Part shown: piece after piece, positions 1-7,260 of the stretch
Position numbering within the stretch: position 1 is the stretch's first letter
Layout of the letters: the number at the start of each line of letters is the position of its first letter
Source: Ferroplasma sp037442045
Lineage (GTDB): Archaea > Thermoplasmatota > Thermoplasmata > Thermoplasmatales > Thermoplasmataceae
Assembly (NCBI RefSeq): GCF_037442045.1
Contig: NZ_JBBIRC010000049.1
Coordinates: 1 to 9,575, forward strand
Direction: 5' to 3'
Length of the DNA: 9,575 nucleotides
The notes under the pieces: generated by a model
What the model was told of the DNA's origin: nothing
Seen by the model: only the letters and a program-made list of their open reading frames with translations
Databases searched by the model: none
Position numbers and translations under genes: made by a program

Positions 1-1455
1 AATCCACCCAATCTTTGCAACAGCAGCCTTTCTGTGCTTTATATACATATTGTTTATTACTCCCAAAACGAATCCAAACGTTACAAAGCCAAGACCGATA
101 TAACCTGATATTACCAGTAAAAGCCCTATATGAGTTACCGGCACAGGTGATGAAGCGATCTGGAAAGGTACGGGATATATTGTGAAACCAAAGAATTCAT
201 TAAAGATAATTCCGAATATTATTGCAATAATAGATGCCGGTATAAGGGCCTTTGCCAGTGTTTTTAATGAGTTTTTCCCCATTATCATAAGCACAAATTT
301 CGATATTTTTTTTGGTATGTGGCTCTTTGCAGGAGGATGGTCTACCCTGTGAATAATGAAAAGTGAAACAAGAAGTATTGCAAGGCCGTATCCCGCATCT
401 CCAACCATTAAACCGAAAAATACTGGAAATACAAGGGCAAAAATCATTGTTGGATCGAATTCATATTCCTCAGGCAGCGAATAGAATCTGATAAAAAACT
501 CAAAGATTCTGAAATGTTTTGGATTGGATAATTTTGTTGGTGGATCTTCCTTTGTTTCTATTTTTTGAATTATAACTGTATTCTTTGAATCTTCATTTAA
601 TACAGAAGAAAGCTTTTCATAATCATATTCAGGAATCCATCCTTCCACAGCAAATGCATTTTCTGAAAAAGCTATATTGCTCAATATTTCCTCTTCTTTT
701 ACATATATTTCAAGCTGTTCGGTTATCTGAGCTATGGTTTCGTAATATTTATTTGAAAGTGCATTGAGAGATGGTTTAATTCCTTCTATGCTCTTTGATG
801 CTTCTGAAATAGTTTTTTTAACAGATTTTATATTTTCTCCTACTGTTCCTTTCATTTCAGGAACTTTAACCGTATTGTATGTTTTTGATGAGAGCAGGGA
901 AAGAAATTCCGGCTCATTTTTTTTATTTATGGATACAATAAAGTAACCGTTATTTAAATTTATATAAGCTGCATAATCGGTTTTCAAATCTTTAATTTCA
1001 TCGGATGCATTTATTATAAAGCTTTCAATATAACCATTATTAAGTATGGACATATCTTCCTTGAAGCTGGACATGATATCAAGGGGCTTTAAAGTGAGAG
1101 TGCTTTCTCTTATTATTGAATTAAATTTTTCCTCATCGTCCCTTAATGTGTTTAATTCTTCAGTTATGGTTATTTTTGATATGTCTTCAAGAAGTTCTTC
1201 TCTTGAATTAAAATATTTTTTATTTTTTACCTTTTTTTCAGGCAGAATTGACAGAAACCCTTTAAATCTGGAAAGGTTTTCAGATAGTGTTTTATAAGTC
1301 TGGTTTGAATTGGTTACATTAAATACCTTTGCAACTTCCTGACCTACATTTTCGATCTGGATTACGTTTAAATCGTGCAAGTCATCTATTATTGTATTTT
1401 TGTATGAATTCATACCGATAATTCTGATCCTGGCCATCTTTACGGGTTTGAACAT
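1..1455 (-). CDS. atpI: A-type ATP synthase subunit I (a subunit), C-terminus cut by window edge
   Basis: This is the membrane stator subunit of the A-type ATP synthase, which forms the ion half-channels against the K ring and anchors the peripheral stalks. The reading frame is open from an ATG at 1455 to base 1, giving 485 codons without a stop, so the C-terminal part is missing. The N-terminal ~330 residues are hydrophilic, charged and helix-prone, as expected of the cytoplasmic dumbbell domain, and include the family's GWIPEYDYEKL stretch near residue 272. The membrane domain begins with the hallmark FPVFFGLMVGDAGYG (343-357). Further hydrophobic segments contain IIFGIIFNEFFGF and a glycine-rich helix ending in GVINN, followed by KHRKAAVAKIGWI, all typical of V-type I/a subunits. 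The essential arginine of the later helices lies beyond the window. The start codon directly follows the TGA of atpH with no spacer, implying coupled translation. Family assignment is very secure. Confidence 0.95.
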   Translation of the reverse strand, partial: MFKPVKMARIRIIGMNSYKNTIIDDLHDLNVIQIENVGQEVAKVFNVTNSNQTYKTLSENLSRFKGFLSILPEKKVKNKKYFNSREELLEDISKITITEELNTLRDDEEKFNSIIRESTLTLKPLDIMSSFKEDMSILNNGYIESFIINASDEIKDLKTDYAAYINLNNGYFIVSINKKNEPEFLSLLSSKTYNTVKVPEMKGTVGENIKSVKKTISEASKSIEGIKPSLNALSNKYYETIAQITEQLEIYVKEEEILSNIAFSENAFAVEGWIPEYDYEKLSSVLNEDSKNTVIIQKIETKEDPPTKLSNPKHFRIFEFFIRFYSLPEEYEFDPTMIFALVFPVFFGLMVGDAGYGLAILLVSLFIIHRVDHPPAKSHIPKKISKFVLMIMGKNSLKTLAKALIPASIIAIIFGIIFNEFFGFTIYPVPFQIASSPVPVTHIGLLLVISGYIGLGFVTFGFVLGVINNMYIKHRKAAVAKIGWI

Positions 1456-1782
1456 TCAATCACTTTTTTTAATATAATCAATTATCATGTTATAGACTTT
1501 TTCATCCAGTTTTCTATCCGGTATATCCAGTTTCATGACATTTGCCTTTGCCTTCTGTGTATCAAGAGTATCCGCCATTTTCTTGCTTTCTGATTCCTTT
1601 ATTTCCTCTATGCCTTTATTATAATCGTTGATAATTTGATTTTCGATACTGGCAGCCTTCTCGTTGCATTCTTCTACCTTATCTTTTAACTGTTTTTCCA
1701 TGTCCACTTTAAGATCTGATATTGCCTGCTTTTTCGCTTCTTCCTTGCTTTTAATTACCTTTAGCTGATCTATTTCTGTCAT
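1456..1782 (-). CDS. atpH: A-type ATP synthase subunit H (peripheral stalk)
   Basis: This is the small stalk subunit that pairs with subunit E to form the peripheral stalks holding the A3B3 head against rotation. The 108-residue product is hydrophilic and rich in Lys, Glu, Asp and Ala over residues 5-85 with a heptad-like pattern, as expected of a long coiled coil. It ends in a short helix-prone segment (LDEKVYNMIIDYIKK). The length fits archaeal H, usually about 100-110 residues. The ATG overlaps the TGA of the preceding small gene (ATGA), and a GGTGAT site lies 6 bases upstream, which fixes the start. The stop codon abuts the ATG of atpI. Sequence conservation in this family is weak, so the call rests on composition, size and its position directly before I, the usual H-I pairing in archaeal ATPase operons. 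Confidence 0.85.
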   Translation of the reverse strand: MTEIDQLKVIKSKEEAKKQAISDLKVDMEKQLKDKVEECNEKAASIENQIINDYNKGIEEIKESESKKMADTLDTQKAKANVMKLDIPDRKLDEKVYNMIIDYIKKSD

Positions 1783-1895
1783 TTAATTATCACCATTATT
1801 AATATTGCAATAAATGCTATTGCAAGCACTATTTTTATTATTTTTAAGGCCATTTTGATGTTTTCAAATTTTTTTCTGTTATCCATGGCAACCAT
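1779..1895 (-). CDS. Small single-span membrane protein between D and H, AhaG-like by position
   Basis: A 38-codon reading frame (ATG at 1895, TGA at 1781-1779) fills the gap between D and H almost exactly. The product has a positively charged N-terminus (MDNRKKFENIK, residues 4-14) followed by about 20 hydrophobic residues (ALKIIKIVLAIAFIAILIMV) and a terminal IIK. That predicts one membrane helix with the basic end in the cytoplasm. The stop overlaps the ATG of atpH (ATGA), and the frame begins about 20 bases after the D stop; this tight packing is the best evidence that it is a real gene. A second in-frame ATG at 1886 would give 35 residues. Methanosarcina ATPase operons carry a small ORF, ahaG, after D; kinship here is inferred from position and hydrophobicity only. 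Function is unknown; a small membrane-sector or assembly protein is possible. Confidence 0.6.
   Translation of the reverse strand: MVAMDNRKKFENIKMALKIIKIVLAIAFIAILIMVIIK
1789..1794 (-). promoter_or_regulatory. Ribosome binding site GGTGAT of atpH
   Basis: On the minus strand GGTGAT stands 6 bases before the ATG of atpH. It is complementary to the conserved archaeal 16S rRNA 3' end (…AUCACC…). It lies inside the coding sequence of the preceding small membrane protein, so translation of the two genes is likely coupled. Confidence 0.65.
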
Positions 1896-1914
1896 GCTTA
1901 ATATTAAAGGTTCC

Positions 1915-2547
1915 TTATTTATCATTTGCTGAAACCACGTGGCTCTTCACAAACTTAAGTGTGGCAAAGGAATCCCTTTCAGTTTCGTCCAGATGCTCCC
2001 TTATTATTTTTAAATTATTTTTAAATCTCGGAATCATTATATTTTCAATTGCGTTTGATCTTCTGTTGGTTTTATCTATTTCCCTTAATAATTTTCTCAT
2101 TGATGATTCTTTTTGTGCTACTATCAGAAGCTCCATGAAGATTTTGTTGAAAAGCATTATAGCGTCGTATGTGGATGCCGGGACTGATGCTGCAAGATAT
2201 GAATTGTCTATGATGTTTTTTCCAGGTATGGTTGACATTTCAGGTATTTTTACGCCCATTATATTTTTACCACCGATTTTTATTTCAGGTGAAGAGAACA
2301 TGTATGAAATACGTTCTATTTCCAGTGTGCCATCTATTATTTCTGCTACTTTTATGGCATTTAATCCCTTTTCTATATCGCTTCTTATATTTTCCCTGAG
2401 GCTTTTCACTTCATTATTTATTTTAAAGAATTCCATTACGAGAGACTGACGTTTCATTTTAAGGAGTTCAAGGCCTCTGGAAGCCACTTTTATCCTTTTT
2501 TTCGTATTTATTAATTCAATTCTTGTTAACCTGACAGTATTTGCCAT
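1915..2547 (-). CDS. atpD: A-type ATP synthase subunit D (central rotor shaft)
   Basis: Subunit D forms the coiled-coil axle that turns inside the A3B3 head and transmits torque to the C/K rotor with F. From the chosen start the product has 210 residues, normal for the family. The N-terminal helix begins ANTVRLTRIELINTKKRI and continues with VASRGLELLKMKRQSL, matching the D-family pattern of a T..EL..LK.R...A..G..LLK.KRD.L type. A second long helix lies near the C-terminus (about residues 140-200, including RRSNAIENIMIPRF). The frame is open to an ATG at 2559, but the ATG at 2547 is preferred. It is preceded by GGGAG with a 5-base spacer, gives the family's N-terminus, and overlaps the TAA of atpB by one base (TAATG). 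The upstream ATG has no such site. Assignment is secure. Confidence 0.95.
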   Translation of the reverse strand: MANTVRLTRIELINTKKRIKVASRGLELLKMKRQSLVMEFFKINNEVKSLRENIRSDIEKGLNAIKVAEIIDGTLEIERISYMFSSPEIKIGGKNIMGVKIPEMSTIPGKNIIDNSYLAASVPASTYDAIMLFNKIFMELLIVAQKESSMRKLLREIDKTNRRSNAIENIMIPRFKNNLKIIREHLDETERDSFATLKFVKSHVVSANDK

Positions 2548-3923
2548 TATTTCTCCCATTTTCCATATTTTTGTATATGTGCCGATTTTACTTTTTTCAT
2601 TTCAGATTCCGGTAAAATTGACAGAAGATCCCAGCCAAGGTTAAGTGTTTCCTCAATGGATCTGTCTGTATTACCCTGGTTAACATATTTGTTTTCAAAA
2701 TCTTCTGCGAACTGTAAATATTTTTTGTCCGATTCGCTCAGTGCTTCTTCACCAACTATTTCACTTAAAGACCTTGCATCTTTACCCTTTGCATATGATG
2801 AATATAACTGATCTGCAAGCCCCCTGTGATCTTCTCTTGTATGGTCTGCGCCAATTCCCTGGTTCATTAAACGGGATAATGATAAAAGCACATCTACCTC
2901 TGGATATATATCCTTTCTATTCAAATCCCTTGATAATGTTATCTGTCCTTCAGTTATATATCCTGTAAGGTCCGGAACCGGATTTGTTATATCATCGCCG
3001 GGCATTGTAAGAATTGGAATCTGTGTAATTGATCCTTTCCTTCCCTTTATTTTGCCTGCTCTTTCATATATTGTGCTTAAATCTGTATACATATATCCGG
3101 GATATCCACGCCTTCCCGGGATTTCCTCCCTTGATGATGATATTTCCCTTAAAGCTTCACAGTAATTTGTCATATCTGTAAGAATAACTAACATATTCAT
3201 ATCCTTTTCATATGCCATATATTCTGCGGTGGTAAGTGCAACACGGGGCAGAATTATTCTGTCCATTGAAGGATCTGATGCAAGATTTAAAAATATTACA
3301 GATTCAGATAATGCACCGGAAGTTTCAAATTGCTTCATAAAATAATTTGCTTCTTCGCTGGTTATTCCTATGGCTCCGAAGACGACACCGAACTTTTCAT
3401 TGCCTTTTAATGTTTTTGCCTGCTTTGATATCTGTGTTGCCAGCCTGTTATGCGATAACCCTGCTCCTGAGAATATAGGAAGCTTTTGCCCCATAACAAG
3501 AGTGTTCATTCCATCTATTGTCGATATTCCTGTTTCTATAAATTCACTGGGTTCTTCCCTTGAATATGGGTTAATTGCAGCTCCTGTTATATCCACCTTT
3601 TCCTTTGAATATATTTTTGGGCCATTATCTATTGGCTCTCCAAAACCGTTGAATATTCTGCCAAGCATATCGTCTGATACTGGAAGTTTAAATGTGCTCC
3701 CTGTAAATGATACGCCGGTACTTTTTGGGCTCATGCTTGTTGTTGAACCAAAAACCTGGACAACTGCAACACCGTTTCTGGTTTCAAGCACCTGCCCTTT
3801 CACCGTTTCCCCGTTGTCGAGCAAAACATTAACTATTTCATTGTACGATGCGTTATTGATATCTTCGACAAAGAGGAGCGGCCCATTTATCTGCGAAATC
3901 GTTTTATAAATAATATCAGACAC
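2547..3923 (-). CDS. atpB: A-type ATP synthase non-catalytic subunit B
   Basis: Subunit B alternates with A in the hexameric head and supplies regulatory, non-catalytic nucleotide-site residues. Counting from the upstream GTG at 3932 (461 residues), the N-terminal beta-barrel contains YKTISQINGPLLFVE (9-23). The central domain has SGAGLSHNRL at 155-164, where a catalytic subunit would have a Walker A GxxxxGKT, so B cannot hydrolyse ATP. IPGRRGYPGYMYTDLSTIYE (271-290) and SLSRLMNQG (351-359) are strongly conserved in B; R354 is in the position of the arginine finger that reaches the catalytic site in A. Two starts are possible. GTG at 3932 overlaps A by 17 bases but has no upstream Shine-Dalgarno site. 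GTG at 3923 (458 residues) has GGAAGGTG 6 bases upstream and overlaps A by 8 bases, so I chose it. Family assignment is certain. Confidence 0.96.
   Translation of the reverse strand: MSDIIYKTISQINGPLLFVEDINNASYNEIVNVLLDNGETVKGQVLETRNGVAVVQVFGSTTSMSPKSTGVSFTGSTFKLPVSDDMLGRIFNGFGEPIDNGPKIYSKEKVDITGAAINPYSREEPSEFIETGISTIDGMNTLVMGQKLPIFSGAGLSHNRLATQISKQAKTLKGNEKFGVVFGAIGITSEEANYFMKQFETSGALSESVIFLNLASDPSMDRIILPRVALTTAEYMAYEKDMNMLVILTDMTNYCEALREISSSREEIPGRRGYPGYMYTDLSTIYERAGKIKGRKGSITQIPILTMPGDDITNPVPDLTGYITEGQITLSRDLNRKDIYPEVDVLLSLSRLMNQGIGADHTREDHRGLADQLYSSYAKGKDARSLSEIVGEEALSESDKKYLQFAEDFENKYVNQGNTDRSIEETLNLGWDLLSILPESEMKKVKSAHIQKYGKWEK
2553..2557 (-). promoter_or_regulatory. Ribosome binding site GGGAG that decides the atpD start
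   Basis: GGGAG on the minus strand lies 5 bases before the ATG at 2547 and sits in the last codons of atpB. It supports the shorter D start over the ATG at 2559, which would place this site inside the coding region. Confidence 0.6.
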
Positions 3924-6900
3924 TTTCAACACCTTCCATTACATTATTGTATTCATTATTTATTTCCTTTATTATATCACTGTAGAATTTTTCAAAATCA
4001 TTTTCTGTTATTTCTTTCATCCTGGATATTTTCATCCTGACTGGAAGAGTTGCAGTCTGGGTTACCTTTAATCCTGAATCAATGGCTTTTTCCTGCATAT
4101 CGTTCAGTGTTTTTATGATCATTAGCATTTCATACTGTTTCTTCATCGAACAGTATGTATCTATATCATCGAAAGCATTCTGCTGGAGAAAATCTTCGCG
4201 TATGATTTTTGCAATATCCAGAATATTCTTCTGCTTTTCTGGCAGTGAATCATATCCAACAAGCTGCACAATTTCCTGCAGTTCTGCTTCTTTCTGTAGT
4301 ATTCCCATCATCAGTGAACGCAATTGTGTCCAGTCCGGATTAACGTTGTTTTTAAACCATCCTGAAAGAGAATCAAGGTATAATGAATAACTGTTAAGCC
4401 AGTTAATGGAAGGGAAATGCCTTCTTGAAGCAAGTGATGCATCAAGAGCCCAGAATACTCTTGTTACCCTTAATGTGTTCTGCACAACAGGATCTGAGAG
4501 GTCTCCACCTGGAGGCGATACTGCACCGATTAATGTTACTGAACCCGTTCTTTCGTCCTGAGCTATTATCTGTGCATTTCCAGATCTTTCATAGAATTCT
4601 GATATTCTCCTTCCAAGGTATGCAGGATATCCTTCTTCACCTGGCATTTCTTCCAGCCTTCCTGATATTTCTCTAAGTGCCTCTGCCCATCTTGAAGTTG
4701 AATCTGCCATAAGTGCAACATCATATCCCATATCACGGTAATACTCTGCAATGCTGACACCGGTGTAAATACTTGCTTCCCTTGCTGCAACTGGCATGTT
4801 TGAAGTATTTGCTATTAATATTGTCTTTTCCATTAATGGTTTTTTAGATTTTGGATCTTCAAGTTCGGGGAATGTTGATAATATTTCAGTCATTTCATTT
4901 CCCCTTTCGCCGCATCCTACATAAACGGTTATATCTGCGTCGGACCATTTTGACAGCTGGTGCTGTATAACAGTGTTATGCAATAATATGGCACCATCGC
5001 CGCCTACAAAATTGCTTCCGAAATCTGGAGTGGTTATGTCATAAACATCAAAGGGGCCCGTTATTTCTTCAATGCTATCAAGCCTGTCAAAATAGATGAA
5101 ATCACCTGGAATGTGATTTAATTTTATATTTTCAACGTTTTCACTGCTTATTAATAGAGTGCCATTTTCTGAATTAACATCCAGATTTTCATTATTGTTA
5201 TAATTGCTTATTTCAATTTCACTGGATCTTAATTCTTTGTATGAACTATCTGTTTTTCGAACTCCTGCCGGAACAAGGTCTATGGATGTAAATGTATTCT
5301 TTCTGGAATCAAAGTATTTTTTAATGCTTTCTATTTTTTCATATTTTTCATTGCCAGAATTTATATTATAGTATAATTTTTTAATTTCATTTATGCCATT
5401 TATAAATACCCTGTTGTTTTCAATGGAATGCAATATTCCCAGTCCTGTTAACAGGTATGATAATGATATTGAAACTTTTCTGCCTGCAGTGAATAATTCA
5501 ATATTGCCATTACGGTAACTTCCATTTGCCAGGTAATAACCCTTTAAAAATGATGATATTGCTTTATTGCCTGATTTCATTATTATATCGTATATACTGG
5601 CATTACCTGAAATCAATGTTCCTATGCATTTTGGCAATGCTGTGCTGCTTACTGTTATATTGTTTGCTTTATTATTATCTGTTTTTGCATTTAAATTAAA
5701 AACATTTTTCATCAAGTATTTAACACGGTCAATGATATTTTCATCTGAATTTGTAAATACAAATGTGCTTTTGCCTTTTACATTGAAATCAGCAACATAA
5801 AGTCCAAGAAGTTCAGCAAGATCTTCAGATATTTTTTTATGAATTGAGTTGGCGCCTGCATTCTGTTTGCCTGATTTGAATTTTCTTATTGAAACTATAT
5901 GATCTCCCAATTTTAAATTTTTTGCCTCTGTTTCCACTATATTCCCTTCTTCATCAAGCTTAAATAATTTATGTACCGGTGTTATCTTAACCTGCCTTCC
6001 AGTTTCGGTCTTTATTTTTATTAAAGAGTCGCTTTTTCCTCTATATATATAATCTGATCTGCTTTCTGAAACTTTTCCATCGTAGAATGAATATGCATTA
6101 ATGGGTGAATTGAGTTTTATTAAAGTTTCGTTCTCATTCTGGTATTGTATTTCACCGCTGGATAATGCGTTTTTATACAAATTTTCTATTGATTCTATGC
6201 TTCCATTGCCCAGAAGCAAAGGAGTATTGCCTGCAACACATTTACCAGATCCAAATGGGCCTGGAACTGCAACTGTACCGCCTTTGGCAACAGGGAAGAA
6301 CGAGTCTATTACTCTCTGCCCCGTTATAAGCGGAATTTCAGGTGCAAATTTAAGAAAAACTTTTCTTGCCTGCCTTACAGGCCATATTTGCTTTAATTTA
6401 ATATCAAATTTTTCACTGCCTGATTCTACAGTGCAAACTGTGTCAGATACTTTAAATTTACCTGCCTTTATACTTTTAATTACGCCTTTTACATTGTATG
6501 GAACCATGATTTTGTGCATTATTATATCTGTTTCCTGGATTGTGCCGATGATATATCCCTGCTCAACTTCATCGCCTGCTTTTAATACAGGTGTAAAATC
6601 CCATTCTTTTTTCTCATCCAGAGGCGGTGCAGTTGCTCCCCTTACTATAAAGTCCCCTGTTTCTGACATAATTATATCAAGAGGGCGCTGAATTCCATCA
6701 TATATTGATTTTAGCAATCCGGGGCCAAGCTCGACTGACAATGGTTTACCTGTTGAATATACAGGTTCTCCTGGCTTGAGGCCACCTGTATCTTCATATA
6801 CCTGGATTGTGAATTTATTTTCCACAATTTTTATAACTTCGCCTACAAGACCCATATTCCCAACACGCACTACGTCAAACATTTTACCGTCCAGATCTGT

Positions 6901-6951
6901 TGCTATTACAACCGGTCCGGATATGCTGTATATTGTTCCCTTATTTTCCAT
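3916..6951 (-). CDS. atpA: A-type ATP synthase catalytic subunit A precursor with in-frame intein
   Basis: This is the catalytic subunit of the ATP synthase head, converting ADP and phosphate to ATP (or the reverse). The precursor has 1011 residues; removal of the 422-residue intein (238-659) leaves 589, the usual family length. Residues 1-75 form the N-terminal barrel (TIYSISGPVVIA). About 105-190 is the non-homologous region typical of A/V-type A subunits. The Walker A motif is split: GPFGSGK (231-237) before the intein and TV (660-661) after it. GERGNE (681-686) carries the catalytic glutamate E682, and VALMADSTSRW (745-755) is the Walker B region with D750. The remainder is the C-terminal helical domain. 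The ATG follows the TAA of atpF with no spacer and has GGTGAT 3 bases upstream. The 3' end overlaps atpB. Splicing is required for function because the precursor has no intact P-loop. Confidence 0.97.
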   Translation of the reverse strand: MENKGTIYSISGPVVIATDLDGKMFDVVRVGNMGLVGEVIKIVENKFTIQVYEDTGGLKPGEPVYSTGKPLSVELGPGLLKSIYDGIQRPLDIIMSETGDFIVRGATAPPLDEKKEWDFTPVLKAGDEVEQGYIIGTIQETDIIMHKIMVPYNVKGVIKSIKAGKFKVSDTVCTVESGSEKFDIKLKQIWPVRQARKVFLKFAPEIPLITGQRVIDSFFPVAKGGTVAVPGPFGSGKCVAGNTPLLLGNGSIESIENLYKNALSSGEIQYQNENETLIKLNSPINAYSFYDGKVSESRSDYIYRGKSDSLIKIKTETGRQVKITPVHKLFKLDEEGNIVETEAKNLKLGDHIVSIRKFKSGKQNAGANSIHKKISEDLAELLGLYVADFNVKGKSTFVFTNSDENIIDRVKYLMKNVFNLNAKTDNNKANNITVSSTALPKCIGTLISGNASIYDIIMKSGNKAISSFLKGYYLANGSYRNGNIELFTAGRKVSISLSYLLTGLGILHSIENNRVFINGINEIKKLYYNINSGNEKYEKIESIKKYFDSRKNTFTSIDLVPAGVRKTDSSYKELRSSEIEISNYNNNENLDVNSENGTLLISSENVENIKLNHIPGDFIYFDRLDSIEEITGPFDVYDITTPDFGSNFVGGDGAILLHNTVIQHQLSKWSDADITVYVGCGERGNEMTEILSTFPELEDPKSKKPLMEKTILIANTSNMPVAAREASIYTGVSIAEYYRDMGYDVALMADSTSRWAEALREISGRLEEMPGEEGYPAYLGRRISEFYERSGNAQIIAQDERTGSVTLIGAVSPPGGDLSDPVVQNTLRVTRVFWALDASLASRRHFPSINWLNSYSLYLDSLSGWFKNNVNPDWTQLRSLMMGILQKEAELQEIVQLVGYDSLPEKQKNILDIAKIIREDFLQQNAFDDIDTYCSMKKQYEMLMIIKTLNDMQEKAIDSGLKVTQTATLPVRMKISRMKEITENDFEKFYSDIIKEINNEYNNVMEGVESV
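3930..3937 (-). promoter_or_regulatory. Probable ribosome binding site of atpB inside atpA
   Basis: GGAAGGTG on the minus strand, within the last codons of atpA, stands 6 bases before the GTG at 3923. It resembles the GGTGAT-type sites before atpA and atpH and supports the shorter start of atpB. Confidence 0.5.
5521..5547 (-). other. Second LAGLIDADG motif of the intein endonuclease, Asp replaced by Asn
   Basis: The nine codons encode LKGYYLANG, preceded by Ser-Phe, the family's usual F-L-x-G-x-x-x-A-D-G frame. The codon at 5526-5524 reads AAT (Asn476) where a metal-binding aspartate is expected. A single transition would restore GAT. The next codon is the conserved glycine. Confidence 0.75.
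5785..5811 (-). other. First LAGLIDADG motif of the intein endonuclease, Asp retained
   Basis: The nine codons encode LLGLYVADF. The aspartate at 5790-5788 (GAT, Asp388) is in the metal-binding position. The usual final glycine is a phenylalanine (TTC), so this motif is also off consensus, although its acidic residue is intact. Confidence 0.75.
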
Positions 6952-7260
6952 TTAATCACCAATATCAATACCAAGGATTTTTTTTGCCATATCATATATA
7001 GATTCTTCTTCCTTTATTCCTGGCAACGGAATAAATATCACAAGAGGATCCATGGATTCTGTGTATAATTTGAGTTCATCATCACTCATATATTTTTCAA
7101 AGGACTGTGATACCATAATCACATTATATTTCCTTGAATTGAACAGTTGCTTTAACTCAGTTATTCCATTTTCAGGTTCCGAAATAAATGCATCATTTAT
7201 GCCTACAAGCTTGAATCCTGTAACCAGTTCCCTTTCACCTATCAGGCAGAGTTCATTCAT
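6952..7260 (-). CDS. atpF: A-type ATP synthase subunit F (central stalk)
   Basis: Subunit F binds D in the central stalk and stimulates catalysis. The 102-residue product has the small alpha/beta fold signature of the family: an N-terminal strand with CLIGERELVTGFKLVGI (5-21), matching the iGd.d...GF.l.Gi pattern, and the later VIFIPLPG (74-81) matching the conserved P-rich strand end. Length is typical (about 100). The ATG directly follows the TAA of atpC. GAGG occurs about 12 bases upstream, a weak and distant ribosome site, so translation probably depends on coupling to C. The last codons supply the ribosome binding site of atpA. Confidence is high from the motifs together with the invariant C-F-A order of archaeal ATPase operons. 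Confidence 0.93.
   Translation of the reverse strand: MNELCLIGERELVTGFKLVGINDAFISEPENGITELKQLFNSRKYNVIMVSQSFEKYMSDDELKLYTESMDPLVIFIPLPGIKEEESIYDMAKKILGIDIGD
6955..6960 (-). promoter_or_regulatory. Ribosome binding site GGTGAT of atpA
   Basis: GGTGAT on the minus strand, formed by the last two sense codons of atpF (Gly-Asp), stands 3 bases before the ATG of atpA with only the TAA stop between. It is complementary to the archaeal 16S 3' end and should couple A to F translation. Confidence 0.65.

Larger units (their letters stand above)
4975..6240 (-). mobile_element. Intein in the P-loop of atpA with a degenerate LAGLIDADG endonuclease
   Basis: A protein intron of 422 residues (238-659 of the precursor) interrupts the A subunit. 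It starts with Cys238 (block A, CVAGNTPLLLGNG). It has a block B T-x-x-H (T324, H327 in GRQVKITPVHKLF), and ends with VYDITTPDFGSNFVGG (636-651) and GAILLHN (653-659), followed by Thr660. Cys1, the block B histidine, the terminal His-Asn and the +1 Thr support standard protein splicing. The block F histidine often found before Asn-Phe is a serine here (S646). Residues about 375-565 form a LAGLIDADG-type endonuclease region with motifs LLGLYVADF (381-389) and LKGYYLANG (469-477). The second motif has Asn476 in place of the metal-binding Asp, so cleavage is probably weakened or lost. Thermoplasma species carry much smaller inteins, of about 170-190 residues, in this gene (from memory). The boundaries were checked at codon level. 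Confidence 0.95.

Noticed and set aside
1961..2449. Plus-strand open frame of 162 codons opposite subunit D
   Set aside because: It lies fully antisense to a securely identified ATPase subunit, and its hydrophobic composition is the expected mirror of a charged coiled-coil gene. No ribosome site or family motif is seen.
3370..3909. Plus-strand open frame of 179 codons opposite subunit B
   Set aside because: It is antisense to the conserved N-terminal half of B. Its Ser/Pro/Leu/Ile-rich product has no recognisable motif, so it is a shadow frame.
4566..4790. Minus-strand open frame of 74 codons inside atpA
   Set aside because: It is in another frame within the highly conserved catalytic domain of A, and its Gln/Met-rich composition is typical of an out-of-frame reading.
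4975..6240. Reading the extra 422 residues of A as a gene fusion or an assembly error
   Set aside because: All intein splicing blocks (Cys1, TxxH, His-Asn end, +1 Thr) are present, and the exteins join exactly to give a normal P-loop.
6101..6691. Plus-strand open frame of 196 codons crossing the N-extein/intein boundary of atpA
   Set aside because: It is the mirror image of the P-loop and non-homologous region of A. It crosses the intein junction, which a real conserved gene would not be expected to do.
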